Shown here in pieces: positions 16,196 to 25,092 of a stretch of 64,000 nucleotides of DNA. The stretch is from Apopatosoma sp963618495 (GTDB lineage: Bacteria; Bacillota; Clostridia; Oscillospirales; CAG-272). Where the stretch lies: assembly GCA_963618495.1 (NCBI GenBank), contig CAVESF010000003.1, positions 39,169 to 103,168 of the forward strand. The letters are read 5' to 3'. Each line of letters opens with the position of its first letter. The first letter of the stretch is position 1. The notes under the pieces were generated by a model. That model was given only the letters and a program-made list of their open reading frames with translations, did not search any database and was not told the DNA's origin. A program made the translations under genes and the position numbers.

Positions 16196-18154
16196 ATGAC
16201 AGACAGACCGAAATTTCCAAAACGCGCGCTGATAACGGCGGGCATGCCTTACGGAAGCAAGGAGCTTCACTTCGGGCATGTGGGAGGCGTTTTCGTTCAT
16301 GCAGATGCTTTCGCGCGTTTCCTGCGCGACAGAATAGGCAAAGACAATGTTATTTTCGTCTCGGGTACGGACTGCTACGGCTCTCCTATCGTCGAGAAAT
16401 ACAAGAGTCTCACGGCAGACGGCTCTTTCAAGGGCAGTATCATAGATTTCGTGCAGTACAATCACGACAAGCAGGCGCAGACGCTGGATGATTATCTCAT
16501 CAGTCCATCGCTTTTTGCGGCGAGTGCGCTCGGCGAGAGCGGGAAAATTCACACGGAGTACAGCGCGGAATTTTTTGAGAAGCTGGCGGAGTCCGGTGCG
16601 CTCATTCGCCTTTCCACAAAGCAGTTTTACGATGAGAAGTATCAGACATTCCTCAACGGCAGACAGGTCACGGGAAGATGCCCGATAGAGGGCTGTAAAT
16701 CCGAGGTCGGCTATGCAGACGAATGTTCGCTCGGTCACCAGTATTTCCCCGAGGAGTTGATAGCGCCGATCAGCACGCTTTCCGGCGAGCGCCCCGTGCT
16801 GAAAAATGTTGAAAACTGGTATTTCGATCTCGAGAAATACATGGATTTCCTGACAAAAATGATGGATGAGAAAGACGCCACAGAAAATCTCCGCAAGACA
16901 ACATCGCTTGCCTGCCGCGAATTTCTCAAAAATCCGATAATATACGCGAAGCTTGACGATGCCGATGTGATAAAGGAAAAACTCGCTTCATTCCCGTGCA
17001 GATACGAGGAAGAGGAATCGCGCAAGATGCTCCGCATAATATTCGACAAGCTTGCGGACAGGGAAGCGGCTTGCGAGCTTCTTTCGGAGGCGCAGATACG
17101 CTTACGTACAGGCAAAACGCTCGTTCCTTTCCGCCTTTCCGGCAATATCGACTGGGGCGTTCCCGTTCCTGAAAAGGACGGCATAAAGGGACTTACTTTC
17201 TGGGTATGGCCCGAGTCGCTCTGGGCGCCTATCTCTTTTACGCAGACATATCTCGAGAGCATAGGACACAGCCGCGACGAATGGAAAGACTACTGGTGCG
17301 ATGATGACGCGATAGTTTATCAGTTTATCGGCGAGGACAATATCTATTTCTATCACCTTGCCGAAATGGCGATGTTTGAGGCGATAAACGAAGCGGGCGG
17401 CTATGATAAGAAATTCAGAATGCCGAGAATAATCGCAAACAAGCATCTGCTTTTCTTCGATAAAAAAGCAAGTAGCAGCGGCAAGATAAAGCCGCCTATG
17501 GCAAGCGAACTGCTGAAATATTATTCTGCAGAGCAGCTTCGTGCGCACTTCCTCGGACTTGCGCTCGGACTTTCCAATGCGCCTTTCCAGCCGAAAGTTT
17601 ATAATCCGAATGCGGACGAAAAGGCTCCCGATCCCGCCTGCGGCGAATGGAATATGTTCACAAACATACTCAATCGTGCTACGAGAACGCTTTTCTATTC
17701 CTTCCAGAAATATAACGATGGAAATCAGGTGATACCGCGCGGCGAGGTTAGCCCTGTCGTAAAGGCGGCGGCAGACGCAGCTATAGTGAAATATGAAAAT
17801 CACATGGCAAATCAGAGCTTCCATCAGGTTATATACACTCTTGATGAGTATTTCCGCCTGATAAATAAGGAAATCTCCGCTTCATTCAAGCAGGTCGGCG
17901 ATAATTTCAGCAAGGAAGCTTTCAATCGGGCTGTTATCGACGCCGTGCATATGGTAAAGACGGCAACTGTGCTTGCGCACCCGATAGCGCCTAAGTCCAC
18001 AGAGGCTGTTATGAAATTCATGAACATGCCCGAAGAGGTATTCTCATGGGACAATATTTTTGACAGCGTGGACAAGATAACGGAAGAGGGACACAAATTC
18101 AGTTTCCTCGAGCCAAGAAGCGATTTCTATACCAAGCCCGAGTGGCAGTATTGA
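16196..18154 (+). CDS. Methionyl-tRNA synthetase-like class I enzyme lacking a normal KMSKS loop
   Basis: A 652-residue protein clearly built like MetRS. The HIGH region is LHFGHVGGVFVHADAFARFL, a zinc-knuckle-like CPIEGC..DECSLGHQY lies near residues 162-181, IDWGVPVPE follows, and the C-terminal half is a helical anticodon-binding domain. At the expected KMSKS site the sequence is DKKASSSGKIKPP, so the second lysine that stabilises the adenylation transition state is replaced by serine. The zinc region and an insert before the WG motif also diverge from ordinary MetG. It may be a divergent but active MetRS or a paralogue with another job. It sits one base after gltX. Confidence 0.75.
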   Translation: MTDRPKFPKRALITAGMPYGSKELHFGHVGGVFVHADAFARFLRDRIGKDNVIFVSGTDCYGSPIVEKYKSLTADGSFKGSIIDFVQYNHDKQAQTLDDYLISPSLFAASALGESGKIHTEYSAEFFEKLAESGALIRLSTKQFYDEKYQTFLNGRQVTGRCPIEGCKSEVGYADECSLGHQYFPEELIAPISTLSGERPVLKNVENWYFDLEKYMDFLTKMMDEKDATENLRKTTSLACREFLKNPIIYAKLDDADVIKEKLASFPCRYEEEESRKMLRIIFDKLADREAACELLSEAQIRLRTGKTLVPFRLSGNIDWGVPVPEKDGIKGLTFWVWPESLWAPISFTQTYLESIGHSRDEWKDYWCDDDAIVYQFIGEDNIYFYHLAEMAMFEAINEAGGYDKKFRMPRIIANKHLLFFDKKASSSGKIKPPMASELLKYYSAEQLRAHFLGLALGLSNAPFQPKVYNPNADEKAPDPACGEWNMFTNILNRATRTLFYSFQKYNDGNQVIPRGEVSPVVKAAADAAIVKYENHMANQSFHQVIYTLDEYFRLINKEISASFKQVGDNFSKEAFNRAVIDAVHMVKTATVLAHPIAPKSTEAVMKFMNMPEEVFSWDNIFDSVDKITEEGHKFSFLEPRSDFYTKPEWQY

Positions 18155-18162
18155 GGTGGCAT

Positions 18163-18804
18163 ATGAATATCGAAAAAACAATAAAAGCACTCGAAAAGCA
18201 TCATATGCAGGTATATTTTGTCGCAAATGCGGCAGAAGCAAAGGAAAAGGTGCTTTCGCTTATTCCCGCGGGCGCGACGGTGGCAAACGGCGGCAGTATG
18301 ACGCTGGTTGATTCCGGTATAATCGACGCGGTGAAGAGCGGAGAATACAGATACCTTGACAAAAATATGCAGGGTCTCTCCGAGGATGAAAAGAACCGGC
18401 GTCTCGGCGAGATAATGACCTGTGATTACTTTCTTTCAAGCTCAAATGCGATAACGGAAAACGGCGAACTCTACAATGTGGACGGCACATCAAACCGTGT
18501 GAACGCATTGCTCTACGGACCGAAAAAGGTGATAATCGTGGCGGGAATAAACAAGATTGTTCCCGACCTCGAATCCGCTGTGCGCAGAGTAAAAGAGATA
18601 GCCGCGCCGAAAAACTGCAAACGTTTAAACTGCAATACCTACTGTTTCCACAAGGGGCACTGCGTTTCGCTTGATCGCGGCGGCGATATGGCAGACGGCT
18701 GCGCCAGCGATGCGCGAATCTGCTGCAACTACACGGTGATGGCATCACAGCGCCTGCACGACAGGGTGAAAGTAATCCTCGTAAACGAAGAACTCGGATA
18801 TTGA
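18163..18804 (+). CDS. LUD-domain (lactate utilisation-like) protein
   Basis: A 213-residue protein of the LUD (former DUF162) family related to LutC/LutB. It has AGATVANGGSMTLVDSGI near residues 38-55, DYFLSSSNAITENGELYNVDG and KKVIIVAGINKIV. A late cysteine group (CKRLNCNTYCFHKGHC) resembles that of single-domain clostridial LUD proteins. The substrate is unknown. I chose ATG at 18163, which follows TTGAGGTGG, over a GTG 21 bases earlier. It overlaps nothing but starts eight bases after the preceding stop. Confidence 0.82.
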   Translation: MNIEKTIKALEKHHMQVYFVANAAEAKEKVLSLIPAGATVANGGSMTLVDSGIIDAVKSGEYRYLDKNMQGLSEDEKNRRLGEIMTCDYFLSSSNAITENGELYNVDGTSNRVNALLYGPKKVIIVAGINKIVPDLESAVRRVKEIAAPKNCKRLNCNTYCFHKGHCVSLDRGGDMADGCASDARICCNYTVMASQRLHDRVKVILVNEELGY

Positions 18805-18984
18805 ATTCTTGAGGGTACGCTTGAAGTACTTCCGCGACCGTTTGCCTCACAGATTTTTGTGGGCGAGACGGAAAATATTTATTCCAATCCGAAAATAATC
18901 GACTATAGCGGAGATATTCCGAAAGATGTTACTGAAAACTATATCATAACAAAAGGAAAAATAGGCACTCTTACTGTCTGCTGA
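18805..18984 (+). pseudogene. Orphan C-terminal fragment of a surface-type repeat protein
   Basis: Directly after the LUD stop, and in the same frame, 59 sense codons run to TGA at 18982. The peptide reads like protein, not noise: FASQIFVGETENIYSNPKII, then DYSGDIPKDVTENYIITKGK and IGTLTVC. The DVTENYxIT...GTLTV pattern is that of bacterial Ig-like/MBG-type repeats in cell-surface proteins. It has no start and is unrelated to LUD, so it is most likely the tail of a deleted gene. Confidence 0.5.
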
Positions 18985-19000
18985 AAACACAACTGAAGCA

Positions 19001-19040
19001 AAAAGCTTCGGGAAGGAACCCCCTTTCCGAAGCTTTTCAT
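19001..19040. terminator. Bidirectional terminator between LUD and tetR-type genes
   Basis: Stem AAAAGCTTCGG / CCGAAGCTTTT with an inner GAAGG/CCTTT extension. It serves the convergent transcripts from both sides. Confidence 0.8.
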
Positions 19041-19060
19041 TTTTATTGCTTTTGTTGCGT

Positions 19061-19654
19061 TTATGCCTGCTCGCCATCCGCGGGATTTTGGGTTCGCCTT
19101 TCGATGAAGAGGCGAAGCCACCGTTGCGTATATGCGTACAGGTCGTCGAGCTGAACGTTCGAAAGTCCGCGGCAGTATTTTACATATTCGCAGAGCAGTC
19201 CGTTTACAAAAACGGCGATATCAAGGTCCAGATATTCCTTGTTTTTTACGTGTTTATCATTGTTGCAAAGCTCCAAAAACTTGTTAGTCGCGATTGAAGT
19301 CAGCTTTTTTGCCGTGAAGATGAAGTCATTGGAGCGGCAGAGCAATTTGTAGTTTTCGTCGTTTTCGCGGATATACCGAAAAAAGATTTCCGCAAATTTC
19401 TCGGCATTCTCGGCTTCAAGCAGCGTAGTATTATTGAAAAAACGGTCTATGAGCTCGTTTTCATAGTCCTGTGCGATACTGTAGGCATCGTCGTAATGCG
19501 AATAGAAGGTGCTGCGGCTGATATCCGCCCTCTCGCAAAGCTCTTTTACCGAAATGCGCGATATTTCCTTGTATTCCGAGAGCATTTCTGCAAACACGCT
19601 CTTGATAATACGTTTTGTTTTGACTGATGACCTGTTGAGATTTTTGACTTTCAT
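19061..19654 (-). CDS. TetR/AcrR-family repressor of the adjacent ABC exporter
   Basis: A 197-residue regulator. The N-terminal helix-turn-helix is ISVKELCERADISRSTFYSH (about 30-49), typical of TetR, followed by an all-helical ligand domain. I took ATG at 19654, which follows AAAGGA, over a start far upstream that would run through the promoter. It is transcribed away from the ABC genes. Two copies of CAACAGTGTT in the shared control region (19748-19757, 19765-19774) sit inside its promoter and are probable operator sites. It likely represses both itself and the exporter until an inducer, perhaps a toxic peptide or drug, binds. Confidence 0.85.
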   Translation of the reverse strand: MKVKNLNRSSVKTKRIIKSVFAEMLSEYKEISRISVKELCERADISRSTFYSHYDDAYSIAQDYENELIDRFFNNTTLLEAENAEKFAEIFFRYIRENDENYKLLCRSNDFIFTAKKLTSIATNKFLELCNNDKHVKNKEYLDLDIAVFVNGLLCEYVKYCRGLSNVQLDDLYAYTQRWLRLFIERRTQNPADGEQA

Positions 19655-19738
19655 TATATTTTCCTTTACAATTTTATGGTCAGTGTACATATTTTTACAT
19701 TGACCATGATTTTGCTCTTTAATTTTGTCTGCAAGCTT

Positions 19739-19774
19739 ATTATAATACAACAGTGTTGAGATGTCAACAGTGTT
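19739..19774 (-). promoter_or_regulatory. tetR-type promoter with repeated operator
   Basis: On the minus strand TTGACA (19762-19767), 17-base spacer, TATAAT (19739-19744). The odd palindrome AACAGTGTT occurs twice (19749-19757, 19766-19774), and TGTTGA-GATG-TCAACA spans the -35 box. The same segment lies 26-60 bases before the ABC start on the plus strand. Confidence 0.65.
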
Positions 19775-19800
19775 TAAAAAAATAAAACAGGAGGAAACAT

Positions 19801-20733
19801 ATGCACACGATAGAAGTGGAGCATCTGACAAAGGATTACGGCTCCGGCCGCGGCGTATTTGATGTCAGCATAGCTGTAGGCAAAGGCGAAGTTTTCGGCT
19901 TTCTCGGACCGAACGGCGCAGGCAAATCGACGACCATCCGTCATCTGATGGGCTTTTCAAAGCCGCAGAGCGGAAGCACAAAAATCGAAGGTATGGAAAC
20001 CTTCTCTCACTATTCGCAGGTGCTGAACCGCGTAGGCTATATCCCCGGCGAGATTGCGCTGCCTGCGGGACTTACGGGATGGGAATTTATCAGGATGATG
20101 CAGAATCTTCAGAAGATTCACAATGAAGAACGGCTTGAAGCCATGCGAAATCTTTTTGAACTGGACGACGAGGCTCTTCGCGGAGATACGAAGCGCATGA
20201 GTCTGGGCGTCAAGAGAAAGCTGGCTGTGGTAGCGGCGTTCATGTCCGACCCCGAAGTGCTGATTCTGGATGAACCGACAAGCGGACTAGACCCTGTAAT
20301 GCAGGAAAATTTCATTCGTTTCATTCATGAGGAAAAGAAGCGCGGCAAGACGATTCTCCTCTCCAGCCATATTTTCTCGGAGATAGATTCAACATGCGAC
20401 CGCATCGCCATCATCAAGGACGGGCGCATCGTATCGCAATTTGTGGCGGATGATTTGCGCCATGCCTCGCGCAAATATTATACCGTCACATTTGCCGATG
20501 CGGCATCGAAAAAGGAATTTCTGAAAAAAGCCGCATCGATGTCCTCGTTCCGTCTGCTCAGCGATGAAGAGAAAGAGACATATCTCTCGGTAGAGGACAG
20601 CGACCTCAATGCGCTAATCGCATTGCTTGCGGCGGCGCATACGGTCACATTCAGCAATAGGCGTGAGACGCTGGAGGATTACTTCCTTAAGTTCTATAAG
20701 GAAGAAAAGGATTTTGGAGGTGCTTTGAAATGA
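19801..20733 (+). CDS. ABC exporter ATP-binding protein (first)
   Basis: A 310-residue ATPase of the BcrA/YxlF-like drug and peptide exporter group. Walker A is GPNGAGKST (about 39-47), the signature is MSLGVKRKLAVVAA, a variant of LSGGQ, and Walker B is VLILDEPTSGLDP. A C-terminal 80-residue extension is typical of the subfamily. AGGAGG stands eight bases before ATG. It overlaps the next gene by four bases. Confidence 0.9.
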   Translation: MHTIEVEHLTKDYGSGRGVFDVSIAVGKGEVFGFLGPNGAGKSTTIRHLMGFSKPQSGSTKIEGMETFSHYSQVLNRVGYIPGEIALPAGLTGWEFIRMMQNLQKIHNEERLEAMRNLFELDDEALRGDTKRMSLGVKRKLAVVAAFMSDPEVLILDEPTSGLDPVMQENFIRFIHEEKKRGKTILLSSHIFSEIDSTCDRIAIIKDGRIVSQFVADDLRHASRKYYTVTFADAASKKEFLKKAASMSSFRLLSDEEKETYLSVEDSDLNALIALLAAAHTVTFSNRRETLEDYFLKFYKEEKDFGGALK

Positions 20734-21644
20734 GCGTAATCGAATGCAGACAGCTGACAAAGGATTTCGGCGAGGGACGCGGCATTTTCGACATCGACCT
20801 TAATATCGAAAAAGGAGAGATGGTCGGCTTCGTTGGTACAAACGGAAGCGGCAAGACGACGACCATGCGAAATATCCTCGGATTTCTCAAGCCGAGTTCG
20901 GGTTATGTCGGCGTAAACGGGCTTTCCTCATGGGAACACGCGAGCGAGATAGCGAAGAGCATAGGTTATGTGCCCGGAGAGATAGCTTTCCCAGACTTAA
21001 AAACAGGCATTGATTTTCTGCGCTGTCAGGCGGAATTTCTCTCGCTTAAGGATATGAGCTACGCAAACGAGCTTATAGAGCGACTTCAGCTTGACCCGCG
21101 CGCAAACCTCAAGAGGATGAGCAAAGGTATGAAGCAGAAAACTGCGCTTGTGGCGGCGCTCATGAACGACGCGCCCATTATACTTCTTGATGAGCCGACA
21201 ACGGGACTTGACCCGCTGATGAGAATAACATTCCTTGATATCATAAAGGAAGAACACCGCAAGGGCAAGACGGTTTTTATGAGCAGTCACAGCTTTGAGG
21301 AACTGGAGAGCACCTGCGACCGCGTGGCGCTCATAAGCGACGGACATATCGTCGATATATGCCGTATGAGCGATATCACAAACCGTCCCGTAAAGGAATT
21401 CAAGATAGAATTTCATACGGAAGCGGACTACAAGAAATTTCTCGGCGAGAGATATGAGGTTATCCGCCGCCAGCCGCAGTATAATCAGGCGACGATACGC
21501 ATTTCCGCAAGCGAAACGGCGGCGCTCCTCGGATCGCTCAAGGGCTATAATGTAAAGTTTATTTCGGAGTTGCCATATACTCTGGAAATGCATTTCAAAA
21601 AAATATTATTTGATAAAAAGGAGAACGAAAGCAATGTTCAGTAA
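20730..21644 (+). CDS. ABC exporter ATP-binding protein (second)
   Basis: A 304-residue ATPase paralogous to the one just upstream (shared opening TKDFGEGRGIFDI). Walker A GTNGSGKTT, signature MSKGMKQKTALVAA, Walker B IILLDEPTTGLDP. Two non-identical ATPases with a single permease suggest a heterodimeric motor. The end overlaps the permease start by 11 bases. Confidence 0.9.
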   Translation: MSVIECRQLTKDFGEGRGIFDIDLNIEKGEMVGFVGTNGSGKTTTMRNILGFLKPSSGYVGVNGLSSWEHASEIAKSIGYVPGEIAFPDLKTGIDFLRCQAEFLSLKDMSYANELIERLQLDPRANLKRMSKGMKQKTALVAALMNDAPIILLDEPTTGLDPLMRITFLDIIKEEHRKGKTVFMSSHSFEELESTCDRVALISDGHIVDICRMSDITNRPVKEFKIEFHTEADYKKFLGERYEVIRRQPQYNQATIRISASETAALLGSLKGYNVKFISELPYTLEMHFKKILFDKKENESNVQ

Positions 21645-23451
21645 AGCTCTTTTCAAGCAATCATGCAAGGCAAACGGAACCATGTGGGGCATCATCACCT
21701 TTGCGGTTTGCTTCATGCTTGCCTGCGTCATGCTGATTTCCGGAAGCGGAAGCATCGGCGAGGTTAAAAATTCGATTCAGGATACAATCATAACAAAGGA
21801 AATAGACGCGAGCCTCGAGGAGCGCGCAATAAACTATTATGCCGGCGCAACAGACGGTCTCTCTCATTTTGACAGTCTTTTTGCCGAAAATTCCAAGGAT
21901 ACGCTCTCATATCTGACATGGCTTTCCGCTATGCCCAATCAGGCGGATTTCTCCGACCCCGCGCAGTATGCGGCTGCTGCAAAGCAGTGGCAGAGCGCAA
22001 AGCCGACCTTGAAAACGAAAGCGGGCGAAAGCCTTGAAAAAGCCGTCGGCGAATGGCAGGCAAAGAAGCCCGATGCCGCTTCGTTTACTTCTGTCGAAGT
22101 CTATGCAGCAGCTATGGGCGAATGGGCAAAGGAAACGCCCGCAACGGCTGAAAACGCCGTAAAAATAGCATATTCCATGGCTGTTGAAGATTTGCAGGAG
22201 TATGTATATGCCAAGGCGCTTGCGCTGAACCCCGCATATACGCGCGATTCCGACGAGGCGCAGGAAATGCTCGGCATTGTAATGTATACGCTCAATCCGA
22301 ACGGTATGTTCAACGATTCTTTCTATCTCAAACATGAGAAAGAAGCGCCTGCGGACTACGATTATATGTCCGTTATCACGCATATTCAGGCGGGCGATGT
22401 AGATGCATATCTCGCGGGAAGCGAGCGCAGCGACTACCGCGCAGCACGCGCCGAGGATTGCTCCGCGATGTTCCTCGCAGGCAATATGACAGAGCCTGCC
22501 AATGTGGAAAAAATCGTTGAACAGCTCTCGTCTTTTGGTGTGACAATGGAAAAATACAATAGCTTCGGCTATACCTATGAATCCATCAAGCATCTCGCAA
22601 ACACCACGGCTATCACCTATGGGAACCGCCTCTCCTATGAACTTGAGCTTCTCGCAGAGCGCCGCGAAAACGGTGAATTTGCCGATGATGCGGCATATAC
22701 AAAGGCGATAGTGGAAAAGACAGCCGAGCTTGCCGAGGATGTTTCAAGCAGTTTGCTTTCTTCGCTTCCGCAGGAGGTTTCCGATGCGCTTGAGGAAGTC
22801 GGAAAAGCCGATCTCTATACGCTGATAGTCGGCTCCATCTTCTATAAGCTTGCCGGTCTGCTTCTTCCTATTATCTATATGATAATGGCTTCCAATAACC
22901 TTATAGCAGGTCAGGTAGACAGCGGCTCCATGGCATATGTTCTTTCCACATCAACCAAGCGCAGTACGGTCGTATTTACGCAGGCGGTATATCTGATAGG
23001 CTCTCTCTTTGCTATGTTCGGACTGACAACAGCAACAGGCTGTGTATGTCTGTCGTTTGTATCCGAGGATATCAAGCTGACCTATAGTAATCTTATCCTG
23101 CTCAATGTCGGTGCGTTCCTCGTTCTGTTCGCGCTTTCGGGACTCTGCTTCTTCACATCATGCTGGTTTGACAGAAGCAAGCGCTCCATGGCTATTGGAG
23201 GCGGTCTCAGCATATTCGCTCTCGTTGCCGCTATGCTCGGACTTTTCGGCAGCCCTGTCATTCCCTCCGTTGTGCGTCTGGACAGCCTGAATTACTTCAA
23301 CTATGCGACAATCATTTCGTTCTTTGACGTAATATCCATCATGGACGGCACAAGCACATTCATATGGAAATTTGCGGTTCTCGCGGTAATGGGACTTATC
23401 GGATATATAATCGGCTCGGTACGCTTCACAAAGAAAGACCTGCCGCTGTAA
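21634..23451 (+). CDS. ABC exporter permease
   Basis: A 605-residue membrane protein: one N-terminal helix (MWGIITFAVCFMLACVMLI), a large external domain of about 370 residues rich in Ala/Glu/Tyr, then five or six C-terminal helices (KLAGLLLPIIYMIMASNNLI onward, then GSMAYVLSTSTKRSTVVFTQ). This is the ABC-2/BcrB-like layout with an unusually large extracellular loop. ATG at 21634 follows AAAAGGAG; an upstream TTG is less likely. With the two ATPases it probably exports an antimicrobial or hydrophobic compound under TetR-type control. Confidence 0.83.
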   Translation: MFSKALFKQSCKANGTMWGIITFAVCFMLACVMLISGSGSIGEVKNSIQDTIITKEIDASLEERAINYYAGATDGLSHFDSLFAENSKDTLSYLTWLSAMPNQADFSDPAQYAAAAKQWQSAKPTLKTKAGESLEKAVGEWQAKKPDAASFTSVEVYAAAMGEWAKETPATAENAVKIAYSMAVEDLQEYVYAKALALNPAYTRDSDEAQEMLGIVMYTLNPNGMFNDSFYLKHEKEAPADYDYMSVITHIQAGDVDAYLAGSERSDYRAARAEDCSAMFLAGNMTEPANVEKIVEQLSSFGVTMEKYNSFGYTYESIKHLANTTAITYGNRLSYELELLAERRENGEFADDAAYTKAIVEKTAELAEDVSSSLLSSLPQEVSDALEEVGKADLYTLIVGSIFYKLAGLLLPIIYMIMASNNLIAGQVDSGSMAYVLSTSTKRSTVVFTQAVYLIGSLFAMFGLTTATGCVCLSFVSEDIKLTYSNLILLNVGAFLVLFALSGLCFFTSCWFDRSKRSMAIGGGLSIFALVAAMLGLFGSPVIPSVVRLDSLNYFNYATIISFFDVISIMDGTSTFIWKFAVLAVMGLIGYIIGSVRFTKKDLPL

Positions 23452-23482
23452 AAAGTAAATAATAAATAAGGAGAATATAAAA

Positions 23483-23938
23483 ATGTTTGAATTTTCAAAA
23501 CTCTGCAAAGAATTTGAGGCGCTTTCCGTTATTGAGCGCGGCGCGATAATGACAGGCAAATCCGCCGAAATTTTCGCAAAACTGCGTAAGCTCAATCTGC
23601 CCGGAGTTGACCCCGTGCAGACGCTCGCCGGATTTATTCTCGGCTCCGTAGTGGCGGATGGACGCGTGAACGAGCAGGAATATCTCCTGATATATCCCGC
23701 ACTGCTCCATACATTTGGAGATGATTTCAATTTCGAGAGCATAAAGAAATCATTTGAAACCGACCGCGACGGAAGAAGCGCCGTCAAGGAATACACTCAG
23801 GAAATGCTTTCTCTCATCTCTCTTGCAGACGAGAGCCTTGTCGAGGATGTTGTCATGCTGTGCCTCTGCGTGGTGAGCGTGGACGGCAAGATTTCGCCGA
23901 GAGAACAGCGCTATATCCGCAAGCTTTGCAAAGCATAA
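23483..23938 (+). CDS. TerB-like helical protein
   Basis: A 151-residue helical protein. The two copies of a DG-containing loop, VADGRVNEQEYLLI (about 53-66) and VSVDGKISPREQRYI (about 131-145), are the acidic pseudo-repeat of the TerB/DjlA N-terminal fold. Its role is unknown. It lies 31 bases after the ABC permease with an AAGGAG site and could be the fourth gene of that unit. It ends at its own terminator. Confidence 0.65.
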   Translation: MFEFSKLCKEFEALSVIERGAIMTGKSAEIFAKLRKLNLPGVDPVQTLAGFILGSVVADGRVNEQEYLLIYPALLHTFGDDFNFESIKKSFETDRDGRSAVKEYTQEMLSLISLADESLVEDVVMLCLCVVSVDGKISPREQRYIRKLCKA

Positions 23939-23950
23939 TCTTATCTGATT

Positions 23951-23995
23951 CAGCAGCCCCTCTTCTCATGTGAGAAGCGGAGCTGCTTTGCTTTT
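23951..23995 (+). terminator. Terminator after the TerB-like gene
   Basis: Interrupted stem AGCAGC..TCTTCTCA / TGAGAAG..AGCTGCT followed by TTGCTTTT. Confidence 0.7.
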
Positions 23996-23998
23996 GGG

Positions 23999-24267
23999 GA
24001 ATTATACTATCAAGTGCAACACTATAGAAAAAATAGGAACTCATAACAAACCTGTGTTATAATGAAGTTGCAACACAAACAAAAAACATGAGGAATGTTA
24101 TGAGTTATCACTATTTTGCCATAGAAGAGCGTTGTTGTCTACGGGAATATTACAAAAAAAGATACAGTTATCGAAAAATTGTGGAATTATTGGAACAAAT
24201 CTCCTGTACGCCGTCCCCGTTTGAAAACCTTGTTTTTATGGCATTTTTTATGAAATTCTGTTTTTGA
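23999..24267 (+). mobile_element. Truncated IS30-family element
   Basis: Begins with the same 22 bases as 7448-7469 (23999-24020), taken as the element end. An ATG at 24100 opens a 55-codon frame: SYHYFAIEERCCLREYYKKR, then YSYRKIVELLEQI. This is the N-terminal helix-turn-helix of an IS30 transposase (compare H-x-T-x-E-E-R). It then loses similarity near 24200 and ends within the spo0A gene on the other strand. The rest of the transposase and the other end are missing, so the element is dead. Confidence 0.65.
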
Positions 24268-25045
24268 GGCGCAGATTGTCCGAAATCATGGCAATAAATT
24301 CGCTGTTTGTTGGCTTTCCACGTTCGTTTTGTATCGTGTAGCCGAAGTACGAATTGAGCACATCAAGGTCACCTCTGTCCCATGCGACTTCTATCGCATG
24401 GCGGATGGCGCGCTCTACGCGCGAGGATGTTGTTTCATAAGTCTTGGCAACGGAGGGATACAGAATTTTTGTGACAGAGTTTATCAGATTGTTGTTTTCC
24501 ACAGTCATTATTATGGCTGTGCGCAGATACTGATAGCCCTTTATATGCGCGGGAACGCCGATTTTGTGCAGGATTTTTGTCACCTGTGTTTCGAGGTCGG
24601 CGTCATCGTCGCTCCCCGATCCTGTGCGCATGCTCGAAAGCGGTATTTTGAAATTGTTCTGTCTGTTTCTGTAGATACGCATGATTCTGTCAAAGAGAGT
24701 TGCATATTCCACGGGCTTCTGGATGCAGAATGTTGCGCCCGCTTCGCTTGCCTCTAGGAAGAGGTTGGGATTTGAACAATACGAGAGCGCGATAAAATCA
24801 GGTGTCTGAAGCGGATTCGGGAAGAGAAGCTTCGACTTCTTTATAATCTGAATGGGATCACCCTTGGGGAGCCATATATCAATAAAGACGATATCCGGCG
24901 TAGTACGCTTTATTTTCGTCAGTATGTCCGAACCATCGGATGCCTCCTCGACTATTTCCATGCCGGCGCGCGTCAGGTTTTCCCTGAGATTCATGCGAAA
25001 TTCGACATTTTCATCTGCGATAAGTATTCTTACTTTTTGTTCCAT
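24248..25045 (-). CDS. spo0A: Sporulation master regulator Spo0A
   Basis: A response regulator (265 residues from the chosen start) that commits the cell to sporulation when phosphorylated. The receiver (about 5-125) has ADEN, the phospho-acceptor FIDIWLP and the conserved lysine IQKP. The C-terminal DNA-binding domain is unmistakable: GVPAHIKGYQYLRTAI, SRVERAIRHAIEVAWDRGDL, KPTNSEFIAMISDNLRLKN. I prefer ATG at 25045, with GGAG eight bases upstream, to an in-frame ATG at 25060. It has its own promoter framed by a 14-bp inverted repeat. It shows that the organism descends from spore-formers. Confidence 0.97.
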   Translation of the reverse strand: MEQKVRILIADENVEFRMNLRENLTRAGMEIVEEASDGSDILTKIKRTTPDIVFIDIWLPKGDPIQIIKKSKLLFPNPLQTPDFIALSYCSNPNLFLEASEAGATFCIQKPVEYATLFDRIMRIYRNRQNNFKIPLSSMRTGSGSDDDADLETQVTKILHKIGVPAHIKGYQYLRTAIIMTVENNNLINSVTKILYPSVAKTYETTSSRVERAIRHAIEVAWDRGDLDVLNSYFGYTIQNERGKPTNSEFIAMISDNLRLKNRIS

Positions 25046-25092
25046 GTTAATTTTCTCCATTTCTTTGTTTTAGTGCCGGATTTTTGACTTAC

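Noticed and set aside
24100..24267. A real 55-residue protein gene in the IS30 relic
   Set aside because: Only the N-terminal HTH of the transposase is present and the frame then runs into sequence antisense to spo0A, so it is treated as a dead element.
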